This document shows positions 12,801 through 24,800 of a DNA stretch of 64,000 nt, in pieces (the stretch's first letter is position 1; each line of letters starts with the position of its first letter). The notes beneath the pieces were generated by a model. That model was given only the letters and a program-made list of their open reading frames with translations. It did no database searches and had not been told where the DNA came from. The translations under genes and the position numbers were made by a program. Source of the DNA: Tamarix chinensis (Eukaryota > Streptophyta > Magnoliopsida > Caryophyllales > Tamaricaceae); assembly GCA_030549775.1 (NCBI GenBank), contig CM060172.1, positions 55,789,942 through 55,853,941 of the forward strand. Reading direction: 5' to 3'.

Positions 12801-15800
12801 TTATTAGTGAGTTGTGACAGAATGAATGGATTAACGAGATTCCCACTATCCTTGTCTACTATCCAGCGAAACCATAATCAAAGGAATGGTTTGGCATAAT
12901 TAGGAGGGAAAGGAGACCCTGTAGAGCTTGACTTTAATCCAACTTTATGAAATGACTTGAGAGGTGTATGATAAGTGGAAGCTTCAACAAAAGTAAAATA
13001 CCATTACTTTTAACATTATTTTACTTACTTGATGAGCCGGAGGTGAGGCATTATGCCCATACAATTAAATAGTGGTCCCGCTATAGCGCAGCGGCCGCTA
13101 TTTAGCGGTTTTTAGGTCAGTCGTGACGCAAAATTACCGATACGTTACGGTTTTAAAATTTCACATGTATCGGCCGATAAATCGGTATCGCCGATAAATA
13201 AAAAAATATCTCCGATAAATCGGGATAAATTGCCAATTCGATAGATCGGCCATTTATTGAGAATTCTTAAATCTACTGAAAAAAGCATGCATGATAAAAT
13301 TTATTTATTTATTTACTATATATATCTTAGATTAAGTTACTATTAAATTATAATAAAGCATTACTATTTATTATCTTCACATTTACTATTAAATAACATG
13401 TCTTTTTTTATTCTAAGGTACATTTAGGGTTATTAGAAAAATTTAGCATATAATGACTCACTTGAATACTTCTTATATGATATAAAATACTAGTTTATTG
13501 AATATTTATATTCAAATGATCAATAAATAATAATTAGAGTATCTGTTGAAATAAAAATAAAAATAAAAATTCACGCTGTGATGACCGCGATACATAATTT
13601 ATTGTTCATGACGCTCTGATACCGTAACACCGTGACCGCGACAGCAAACGCGACCGCGACTATGATTTAATTGCCTGATTGTGCCTTCTTTTAGACCTAA
13701 GACTTGTTCGTGGACCGGTCCCAGCGGAGGACATTGTTAGGTGGGGAGTTTGGCTGGGGTAGTACATCTAGTAAAAGATTACACAAATGTCCTAAGATGA
13801 GCTCAACGAAAACAAAAATAACATGTGGAACAAAAGGGTAAAAGCTTGTTTGATTTTGATTTTTAGTATGAATACGAATCGTGAAAGCGTGGCCTAATGA
13901 TACTTTAAACCTTAATTTGAAGCTAGAGGTGTCTAGAAAAGTTACCATAGGGATAATTGGCTTGTGGTAGCCAAGCATTCATAGCGACATTGCTTTTTGA
14001 TCTTTCGATGTCGACTCTTTCTTTTATTGTGAAGTAGGATTCACCAAGTATTGGATTGATTACCCACCATTAGGGAACATGAGTTGGGTTTAGACCGTCG
14101 TCAGACAGGTTAGTTTTACCACGATAGTTTTGCGATGGTAATTCAACCTAGTATGAGAGGAACTATTGATTCTCACAATTGGTCATCACGCTTGGTTGAA
14201 AAGCTAGTGGCGCAAAGCTGCTGTTTGCTGGCTTATGATTGAACGCCTCTAAGTCAAAATTTAGGTTAGAAGCGACGCATGCACCTATTGTTTGATTGCC
14301 AACCCACAATAGGGGTATCTCCCCAAGGGCATGTGTTGTAGGCTTATCCCACAAGGCGACCACGTTGGCTGCCTTGGAGTATAATATATACCGAATGACA
14401 AGTTGAATCCTTTGTAGACGACTTAAATATGCAACGGGGTATTGTAAGTGATAGAGTGACCTTGCTGCTATGATCTACTGAGATCCACTCCAATGTCGCT
14501 TTGATTCGTCCCTCCTCTGACCCAACGTATAGTAGTATCACAGTCCTGGAGGTTCAAATGAATTAGAATACAAATTAGGCATACACCCACCGTACTGGGA
14601 CAAGTGTGTAAGGCAATTGGGCCATCGCATATGGTTGGTGCAAGGAAGAAACCTATGCAAGTTTCTTCTACAGGTGCAAACACTTTGAAATCACATACTG
14701 TGTGTTGGAGGGAGGCAGCCCACACAAAGTGTTGGTGGGATGGAGGAAGGCACACCAACATACTGTTGTTATGGACACATATAGCATTGCATTACGATAT
14801 ATTTAGGTTGCACTGTATTTGCATAAAGATAACAAGGCATGTATTTTGTGCGCTTATAAAACCCCAAAAAAGCCCAATGTGCTGGTTTAATGTGTGTGAC
14901 AAAAAGGGTTGGCACTTAAGGTGCAACACACGTGTGACTAAAGACACTGACACCAAAGTTATGTGAGACAAATAACCTTGGACACCAAAGTTATGTGAGA
15001 AAATATGACAATGTGTTGCGTTTAATTAATTTGTGACAAATGGCCAATTAGAGCCAAAGTTCGAGGAAGGGCATTCCACACTCATATCCTATGGCGGTCT
15101 AACGGTGTAAAATGGTTGCCTCTCAACAGGTGTGAGGAATGGTCATTTAGATACATCCAAAAAATTATTATTATTTTACCTGGACCATGGACATGAGTTG
15201 AATTGGGCACCTTGGGCATTTGGAGCCACAGACACATGGTCAATATAGGCACCTTGGGCATTTGAAGCCATGGACACAGGCTAACTTGTGTCCTTTGGCC
15301 AATTAGAGGCACATACACCAAGTTAAGTTTGGCACCTTGGGCATTCGGGGCCACAGACGCGGGCCAACTTGGGCACCTTGGCCAATCATAGCCAAGATGG
15401 GCACCTTGGGAAATCAGAACCATGAACATGGGCCAAGTTGTGTCCCTTGGCCACTAGGATCCACAGGCACTAAGCTAGCTTAGGTCCCTTGGTCATTTAG
15501 AGCCACGAACACCAATTCGAGATGGGCATCTTGGGAAATCGGAGCCATATACATGGGCTAACTTGTGTCCCTTAGCCAATCAAAAGCATGGATATTGAGC
15601 CAAGAAGGGCACCCTCAGGCTTCGGCATTCGGAGCTACATACATGGGCTAACATTGTGTCCCTTGGCTATTTGGAGCCACTAACATTGAGCCAACTTGGG
15701 TCCCTTGGCCATTCAGAGCCACAGAGATTGAGCCAAGACGGGCTCCTTGGGAACTTGGACCCACAGACTTGGGCTAATTTGTGTCTCTTAGCCACTCAAA

Positions 15801-18800
15801 GTCACAGACATGGGCTAACTTGAGCACCTCGACCATTTGGATTCACAGACATAGGCTAACTTGGGCACGTTGGCTATTTGGAGACACGAACATTGAGACA
15901 AGATGGGCACCTTTGGAAATCGGAGCCATGGATATGAGCTAAGCTATGTCCCTTGGCCACTCGGAGTCACAGACGTTGACCCAATTTGGGCCCCTTAGGC
16001 ATTCGGAGCTATGGACATGGGTAAACATGGGCACCTTGAAAAATCGGAGCTAAGGACTTGAGCTATCATGTGCACCTTGGTAAATTGGTTCCATGGGCAT
16101 GGGGCACGGGGCGCCGGGCACCATGGTCATTGTTACACCAAGTGCACTAGTCATCTATGGGCACTTGTTGAGCACCAAATCCTCAAGAAATGCTCTAGTA
16201 TGCAGACTCAGGGGATCTCATGTCTGCTCTGCTAGTGCTAAAAAGCAAACAAAAAAAAAAACCTCTATAGGGGGGAGGAGCTTATCTATAGGGTGGGTGG
16301 TCGTAGTGTCCAACCTTAACCTCCTCATTGAGTCTCGTAAGATATGTGGTTGCTTCTTGAATCCTCATGCAAGTTTTCTTAGATGGCTATTATTTCACAT
16401 CCTATTCTAGCTTATTTCTTTTATTGGGTGACCCATCAGATTACCTTATTTTAGTTTTTCGACATGTTTTACTTGCCTTCTGTTGTGGTCATCCGTTATT
16501 TCAGTTTATCCAATGGCCCTTAATAATTTGACCTTAGCCCATTAAGGATGGTACTCTCAAGGACCTCCTTCGTCATTCATTCTTGCAATGGAGTGGCTAG
16601 CAGCTCGAACAACTCTATGTCATACAATTAAATAGCGGTCCCGCTATCGTGTAGTGGCTATTATTTATCGCTTTTTGGGTCGGCTGTGACGTGAAATTAC
16701 CAATACGCTACTGTTTTAAAATTTCACATTTATCAGTCGATAAATCGCCGGTAAATTGACCAATAAATCGGTATCGCTGATAAATCGAAAAATATCACCA
16801 ATAAATCAGGATAAATCGACGATTTATTGAGAATTATTAAATCTACTGAAAAAAGCATGTATGATAATTTTTTTTATTTATTCACTATATATATCTTGGA
16901 CCAAGTTATTATTAAATTATAATAAAGTATTACTATTTATTATCTTCATATTTACTATTAAATAACATTTGTTTTTTCATTCTAAGGTAAATTTAGAGTT
17001 ATTAGGAAAATTTAGCTTATAATGACTCACTTTAATACTTCTAATATAATATAAAACACTACTTTATTGAATATTTATATTCAAATAATCAATAAATAAT
17101 AATTAGATTATATGGTGAAATAAAAATAAAAATTCACGCCGCGACGATCGCGACACATAATTTATCGTTTACGACGCTTCAATGCTGTGACACCATGATT
17201 GCGACCGCAAACGTGATTTAATTGCCTGCTCTAGATACTCCTTGATCGAAGAGTGTTGCCGAATTGCCACGAACTTTTTACATAGTGATCCTTTGTGTTT
17301 TGGCTGGAATTGAGTTGGAAAAACATCCCAAAATCTTTCCAAATGGTGAATTTCTTCCTTTCCTCCTCCATATATTGAAATGGGGCCATCGCTCTTCCCT
17401 CTATAGCCACCGCTACTGCTTCTAATCTTTCGTAAGTTGGTTAATGTTGAAGTATCTCTTGGCATGAAATAACCATCCATTCGTGCCAGCTTCATTGAAA
17501 AGTGGAAACTCTAATTGCCGAGTTGGGTGATACTCCATGCGTTGCACCTCCATTTCTTGTCAGTTTTCTTCTGCCTTGGGTGAATCTATAGCAACTTCCT
17601 CCGTTTTTTGTATTGCTATATTTCTTGAAGATGATGCATGACCTCCTTGAACCATCAGTTGATCCAACCTACTCAACACCTTGGTCACCGTCCTTTCTAA
17701 TTGAGGTATCTTCCCTGTATTGCTCTTAATAGCATATATCTAATTATGCCATTCTTTATGCACCAGTCATTTTTGCCTGGAGCAACCCCGTTTACTCCTC
17801 TACTGCCTCTACTTTTGTGTGGGCCGGCCATCTCCTCTAGCCTTGAAGCAGGCTGTGATACCAAAGTGATAGGGGCTAACCCAAATACACCGAGGGATAA
17901 CACTTAATTAATACTAAGAAAATCGTAACAATAAAAATGTAATCAATAAATATAATTTGTCGAAGGATTTGATTAGTGAAAGAACATATGTTAGGCATTC
18001 GAGGTCCTGACCCCTTCCTTACAGTATCCTTCCTTTCCCCCTCTCAACCTCTTCTTGTTGCTCTTTATATATCCTTGATAACAGACTCCTTGACACACTA
18101 ACATTGAAAGGAATGAATCAACAAAAATGCATAACAACTCATATACGTGTGATGGCCAAGATATTGGCTAGATTCTAGGAGTAGTTGTGACCTTAAGTGG
18201 TTAGCTAAAGTCTAGGAATATCTTTATTTATTGACTATTTGATTTATTCTCTTTAAAATAGGTAGTAGTTTAATTCTAGATCTATTCCTGTTTTAGAAGA
18301 GAATTTTAGTAAGTAAATATTATTACCCCTGTAAACTACACGTTGAAGCTGTAGAATAAGAGTACTAAGTTTTCTCTCTTTTTTTCTTGCTAAAACCTAC
18401 ATGGTATCCGAGCTATGATTGCTTTTGTGGAAGTCACCTCTCAATAAGAATATATGTCTATTGGGAGTATTAACCCAGTTTTAGTTCACTCCTTCCAAAT
18501 TACTGTTCATTCTCTTAATGGTAAAAATTATTTAGTGGGCTCCATCAGTCAAACTAGCCATAGATGGAAGGGGCAAACTTGGATGCTTTAATGGAGAAGA
18601 ACAGAATGCGGCAAAGAGTGACCCTAGATTTAAAGTATGGAGGTCCGAGAACTCTGTGATGATTGCATGGCTTCTAAAGTTAATGGCACCTTCTATTGCA
18701 TAGCCACATATGTTCATTATAACTGCAAAGGAGATTTTGGACTATCCGTGCCCCTTACTTTGATTTAGAGAATTCTTCTTGAATTTAAGTCTAAGTTGTG

Positions 18801-21800
18801 GAACTCCAAGCAAGGTGAGTGTGATATTACTTATTATAATGTGATGGTAGCATAGAGGCAAGAGCTTGATCAATGCTACGATGATAAGTGGGAGAATCCT
18901 AATGACTGTACACGTTTTTTGAAGAGGGAAGAGGATGATAGAGTGTACATGTTTTTGGCCGGTTTTAATTATAGTTTTGATGAAGTAAAGGGGTGTATCT
19001 TAAGTCGTAGGCCACTACCTTTAATATGAGAGGTCTTCTCAGAGTTGAGATAGGAAGAAGCAAGAAAGAGAGTGATGCACAATACTATACCAGGTTCTGC
19101 AAAGTCTAAAATAGAAAGTTCAACATTAGTTGTTAACGGTAATGGTTTAGAAGGAGAAAAGAAGAAAAGGTCTTGGTGTGATTATTGTAAAAAACCATGG
19201 CATACACATGATGCTTGCTGGAAGCTCCATGGCAAGCCCTCAAATATGTAGAAGGAAGGACATTATAGAGGTGGGAACAATAGGTTATTTCAGACCATAT
19301 CCAGTGAACATCAAGAGCAATTAATTAGTTCTGGAGTATCACTTTTTATAAAGGAGCAGTTGGAGCATCTTGTTAAACTCTTGCAATCACCATAACTTAC
19401 TTCACTCAACTCCACTCCTATCAATTCATTTTGTTCCTTAGCCCACCAAGGTAACATAAGCTGTCTGTCTAGTGTCTCCTCTATCCTTTAGATAATCGAT
19501 TCAGGAGCAGTTGATCATATGACCAATTGCTCAACATTGTTCTCATCCTATACTCTTAAGTGTTGGGCATAAAAAGCTTAAAGTTGTTGATGGATCACTC
19601 TCAGCAGTTGCTGACAGTGGGGTCCATCAAAATTTCACCTCACTTAACCCATTCTTCATGTCCCTCAATTATCGTGTGGTTTACATTTTGTTAGTAAACT
19701 TACACTAGATTTTAATTGTCAAATTATTTTTTTCTCTTCTTTCTATGATTTTTAAAATATGACCTCAGGGAAGATGATTGGTAGTGCTAGAGAAGTTGGA
19801 GGTATCAATTGATGGATGATTCATAACCTGCATGCCCAGTTCATATCTCCTGCTTAGAGTTGGTTTCTATTTCTTTTATAAATGATGTTATGTTATAACA
19901 GTATAGGTTTGACTGCCTTAGGTTTTATTATCTACAACTTGTTATGAATCATCCTAAGCCACCGGTAATATTTACATATAATAGGAGGAAGTCTCGAACA
20001 GCTGAGCAGAAAGTCTCGAACAACTGAGCAGAAAAGTCACTAAGGGTAGTAAAGTCTTTTTATTAAGTCTTCGAAAGTAGCTTTCTTATTAGTAAAAGTT
20101 TATTTATTAGTTTTTAGTGAAAAATAAGAGATTTAAGGAATGGATATGTCAAATATCTCTCTAAAAGATATTCAGGAGAGATTTAAGGAGGTGGTTATGG
20201 GGAATATCTTCCTTAAAGCTATAGGATAAATAGAGGGGGTGGGGCTGGAAAGGGGCATCGAAAAATCAGAGAAAAGAAATTGGGAGAGCCTTCCTACCTC
20301 TCGAAAGTAGGAAAACTTTGTAATTGCTTATTTTCTATTTGATTCAGCTATAATAATATTGAAATTAATTCCAGTCCTAGTCGGTTGTGCTAGCTTAATT
20401 TCAATTCACAGCAAATTTGGTATCAGAGCAGCAAGATCCAAGAGAGAGAGAAAAAAAAAATAAATAAATAAAACCATGGCTCCAAACCAAAACCAGAGGA
20501 TCGAGCAATTGGAGCAGGAGTTAGAGTCTCTAAGGGTTTCCATATCAGAGCAAGTGATGACCGCAATGAACGGTGCAGCACGTGAATTGCAACAAACTCT
20601 GGCAGTCCAGATTGCAACAAGCCTGGAAAAAGCCACTGCAAGGCTAGGGGAGGATCTTAACACCCTGGCATCGAAGGTGGAAGGCAGAATTTCCAGCACC
20701 AAAGAAAACCAGGAGATGATGATCACCCAGATTCGTGATGAGGTGAGGGATACCCTCTCCACCTTAAAAACCACTGATCACACACTGGGAAACTCAAGCT
20801 ATGTTGGAGCAAGCGCTGAGGGCAGAGGAAGAGAAGAAACTGCTGGTGGATGGGCAGGAGGGGGTAACCAGTGGCGCTGCAAAAAGCTTGATTTACCCTT
20901 ATTCAGTGGGACCAACCCAGATGGATGGATATTAAGGGCTGAGCGGTATTTTGATTTTTATCGCTTGGGTGAAGAAGAAAAGCTTGAAGCTGCTGTGATA
21001 GCATTAGAAGGGGATGCTCTGTTATGGTATCAGTATGAGCATAAAAGGAGACCCTTGCGGAGGTGGGAGGAGATGAGAATGATGATCCTCCGGCAGTTTC
21101 GATCAACATCCACTGGTACTCTTAATGAGCAATGGGTGGATCACCAACAGGTAGGGTCGGTTGCTGATTACAGAAGGAAATTTATTGAGCTAATGGCCCC
21201 ACTGGACAGGGTACCTGAGGAAATTGCTAAGGGTCAGTTTATTAACGGACTCAAAGGGGAGGTCAGAGCAGAAGTGCGACTATTGGGACCTACTACTTTA
21301 GATCAGGCCATGGATCTAGCTATGAAGGTAGATGAGAAGATCAAGGCTGGGTCAACGCACAAAAAAGGAAGTGGGTATGGACTAATTGCTGGAAAAGTTA
21401 GCCATATTACTCCAACGAATTTCCACTTAAGCCCTCAAGGGAAAGCGGTCAATCCAACCAACCCCTACCCAGTTAGGCGGTTGAGTGAGAAGGAACTACA
21501 GCAAAAACGAGAGCAGGGACTTTGTTTTCGCTGTGATGAGAAGTGGTCCATTAATCACAGGTGTAGAAGAAAGGAGCTGAGTGTGCTGTTGACCCAAGAT
21601 GATGAGGCAATATGGCAGACTGAGGAAGGTCTGGATTTTTCAGTTCCTGGGGAAATTGAGGAAACTGACTCAGACCTGGTGCAGACAGAAGTTTCTCTGA
21701 ATTCAGTGATGGGGATCACCAGTCCAAAGACAATGAAGTTAATCGGTAAGGTGCAGGGAAAGGAGGTAGTAGTGATGATAGACCCAGGAGCAACCCATAA

Positions 21801-24800
21801 TTTTATTTCTTCTAAGGTTGTGGAGAAATTTGGAATTCCAGTGAACAGGACTCAGGCCTTTGGAGTATCATTAGGTACTGGGAAAGCAGTGGAAGGGGAA
21901 GGTGTGTGTAGAGGGGTGGCCTTGGAGTTACAGGATGTTAATATAATTGAGGATTTCCTTCCACTCCCCCTGGGAAATTCTGACTTGATTTTGGGGATAC
22001 AATGGCTGGAGAAGTTAGGAACCATGACAGCAAATTGGAAGACACAAACACTGAAGTTTCAGGTGGGGGGAAAAGCCATAACCCTGCGAGGAGATCCTGC
22101 TTTGGGCAGAACCAAGGTATCCTTAAAAGCTATGATACGAATTTTGAGGAAGGAAGGACAAGGGTACCTAGTTGAGTTCAACCAAATGTGTGGTAATAAA
22201 GATCTTGATAATGCTGAGGAAATTATAGAAGACGTTCCCACCTTCTTACAGCACACCCTACAGCAATACCAGTCAGTGTTTCAAATGCCCTGTGGACTTC
22301 CCCCGCCTAGGGGGCATGAGCATGCAATCGTACTAAAGGAAGGCACCAATCCAGTCAGTGTACGACCATACAGGTACCCTCAAACTCAAAAAGATGAGAT
22401 AGAAAAACTGATTTCTGATATGTTAAAGGCAGGCATCATACAGGTCTCCACCAGCCCTTTTTCTAGTCCAGTATTGTTGGTGAAAAAAAAGGATGGATCA
22501 TGGAGGTTTTGTGTAGATTATAGGGCCCTGAACAAGGTTACTGTTCCAGATAAATATCCCATCCCTGTTATTGATGAATTACTGGATGAATTATATGGGG
22601 CTACAGTGTTCTCTAAGCTGGATCTTAAATCTGGCTATCATCAGATCAGAGTAAAAGAGTTGGATGTTCCTAAAACAGCTTTTAGAACTCATGAGGGACA
22701 TTATGAGTTTTTGGTGATGCCTTTTGGACTCACCAACGCTCCAGCCACCTTCCAAGCCTTAATGAATACTGTTTTTAGGCCATATTTGAGGAAGTTTGTG
22801 TTGGTTTTCTTTGATGACATATTGGTGTATAGTAGGGATCAGGAGCAGCATGTGCATCATTTGGCCACGGTGTTAGAAACCCTATCACGACACCAGTTGT
22901 ATGCCAATAGGAAGAAATGTGAGTTTGGAAAGGCGCAGGTGGCCTACTTGGGTCATATTATATCTAAGTCTGGTGTGGCAGTCGACCAGGAGAAAATCCA
23001 AGCTATGGTGAATTGGCCTATACCCAGAACCCTTAAGGAGTTGAGAGGATTCCTGGGTCTAACCGGTTATTACCGAAAATTCATAGCAGGATATGCCACC
23101 ATAGCTGCACCCCTCACTGACCAACTCAAGAAGGACAGTTATGGATGGTCCTCGGAAGCAACAAGGGCTTTTGAAGCATTGAAGAGGGCCATGACAGCAG
23201 CCCCTATCTTAGCTATGCCAAATTTTGAACTGCCTTTTACAGTAGAAACTGATGCCAGTGGTTTTGGGGTGGGAGCAGTCCTGTTACAATCAGGACATCC
23301 CATTGCATTTTTCAGTAAGATTTTGGGACCTCGAGCAAGGGCCAAGTCCATTTATGAGAAAGAGCTAATGGCAATAGTCTTGGCAGTACAGAGGTGGAGG
23401 CACTACTTGCTAGGAAGAAAATTCTTTATTCACACCGATCAGCAGAGTCTTAGGTTTTTAATGCAGCAAAGGGAGATAGGTTCAGAATATCAGAAGTGGG
23501 TAAGCAAGTTGTTAGGGTATGAATTTGATATCATTTACAAGCCCGGGGCCTCGAATAAGGTGGCTGATGCCTTATCAAGGGAGTTTGCTGGTAAGGTTGA
23601 ATGTGGGACTTTGGTGAGCTCAGGAGGCGTGCAATGGAGGGATCTACAAGCTCAGATTCAGCAGGACCCTTTTATACAACACATCAAAGCAGAATTGGTA
23701 GCTGGGAATGTGGTTCCCAAGGGTTACACTTTGGAGCATGATGTTCTAAGGTATAAGGGGCGGCTAGTCATCCCTAGCTGTTCTACCTTAGTTAAGTCCC
23801 TTTTGCATGAGTACCATGACACCCCTGTAGGAGGTCATTCTGGAGATTTAAAAACATACCAAAGATTAGCATCGGAGTGGTATTGGCCAGGAATGAGGAA
23901 GACAGTAACCAAATATGTGCAGTCTTGTGCGGTTTGTCAACAGCAAAAGAGTTCTTCTCTTTCACCCGCAGGACTACTTCAGCCACTGCCCGTGCCAAAC
24001 CGGATATGGGAAGATATTTCCATGGATTTTATAGAAGGACTGCCAAAATCTCAGGGGTTAGACACCATTCTGGTTGTAGTAGATAGGTTATCGAAATATG
24101 CTCACTTTGTGGGTCTGAAACATCCCTTTTCTGCTCAGACGATCGCTGGTCTTTTCACCAGAGAAATAGTCCGACTACACGGATATCCTAACACTATTGT
24201 GTCAGATAGGGATAAGGTGTTTATGAGCATATTTTGGAAGGAGCTTTTCAGACTCCAACAAGCTGCACTTCACAGAAGTACTGCCTATCATCCTCAATCA
24301 GATGGACAGACTGAGGTGGTGAACAAGGGGCTGGAAACTTATTTGAGGTGTTTCATAAATGGTCAACCAAAAACTTGGGCCAAGTGGCTTCCGTGGGCAG
24401 AGTTTTGGTACAATACAACCATTCATTCAGCTACTGGATGTTCACCTTTTAAGGCTATCTATGGTCGGGATCCTCCACAGTTGGTAAGATATGAACGAGG
24501 GAGTACAACAGTACAATCATTAGAAGACCAGCTAATAGAAAGGGATGCTATATTGGATGATTTAAAGGCCCAGTTGATCCGAGCACAACAGAAAATGAAA
24601 GTTCAGGAAGATGCCCATCGAAGGGAGGTGACTTTCCAAGTGGGGGATTGGGTGTACTTAAAGTTGCAACCTTATAGGCAGCAGACTTTGGCTAGGAGGC
24701 CATTTGACAAATTGGCACCAAGATATTATGGGCCATTTAAGGTGATTCAGAAAATTGGGACAGTAGCATATAAATTGGAGCTCCCTACTACAGCAAGAAT

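Noticed and set aside
14163..14966. Frames of 65-120 codons across the rDNA relic and spacer
   Set aside because: They overlap collinear 25S rRNA similarity or non-coding spacer, on both strands, with no protein motif.
15082..15429. 115-aa minus-strand frame with repeated Pro/Gly segments
   Set aside because: Encoded by the 41-bp tandem repeats; the apparent protein repeat is the DNA repeat, and neighbouring repeats are not open.
15200..16115. Regular short repeats as a CRISPR-like array
   Set aside because: Repeats are head-to-tail and diverged with no unique spacers of constant length, in a plant nuclear genome.
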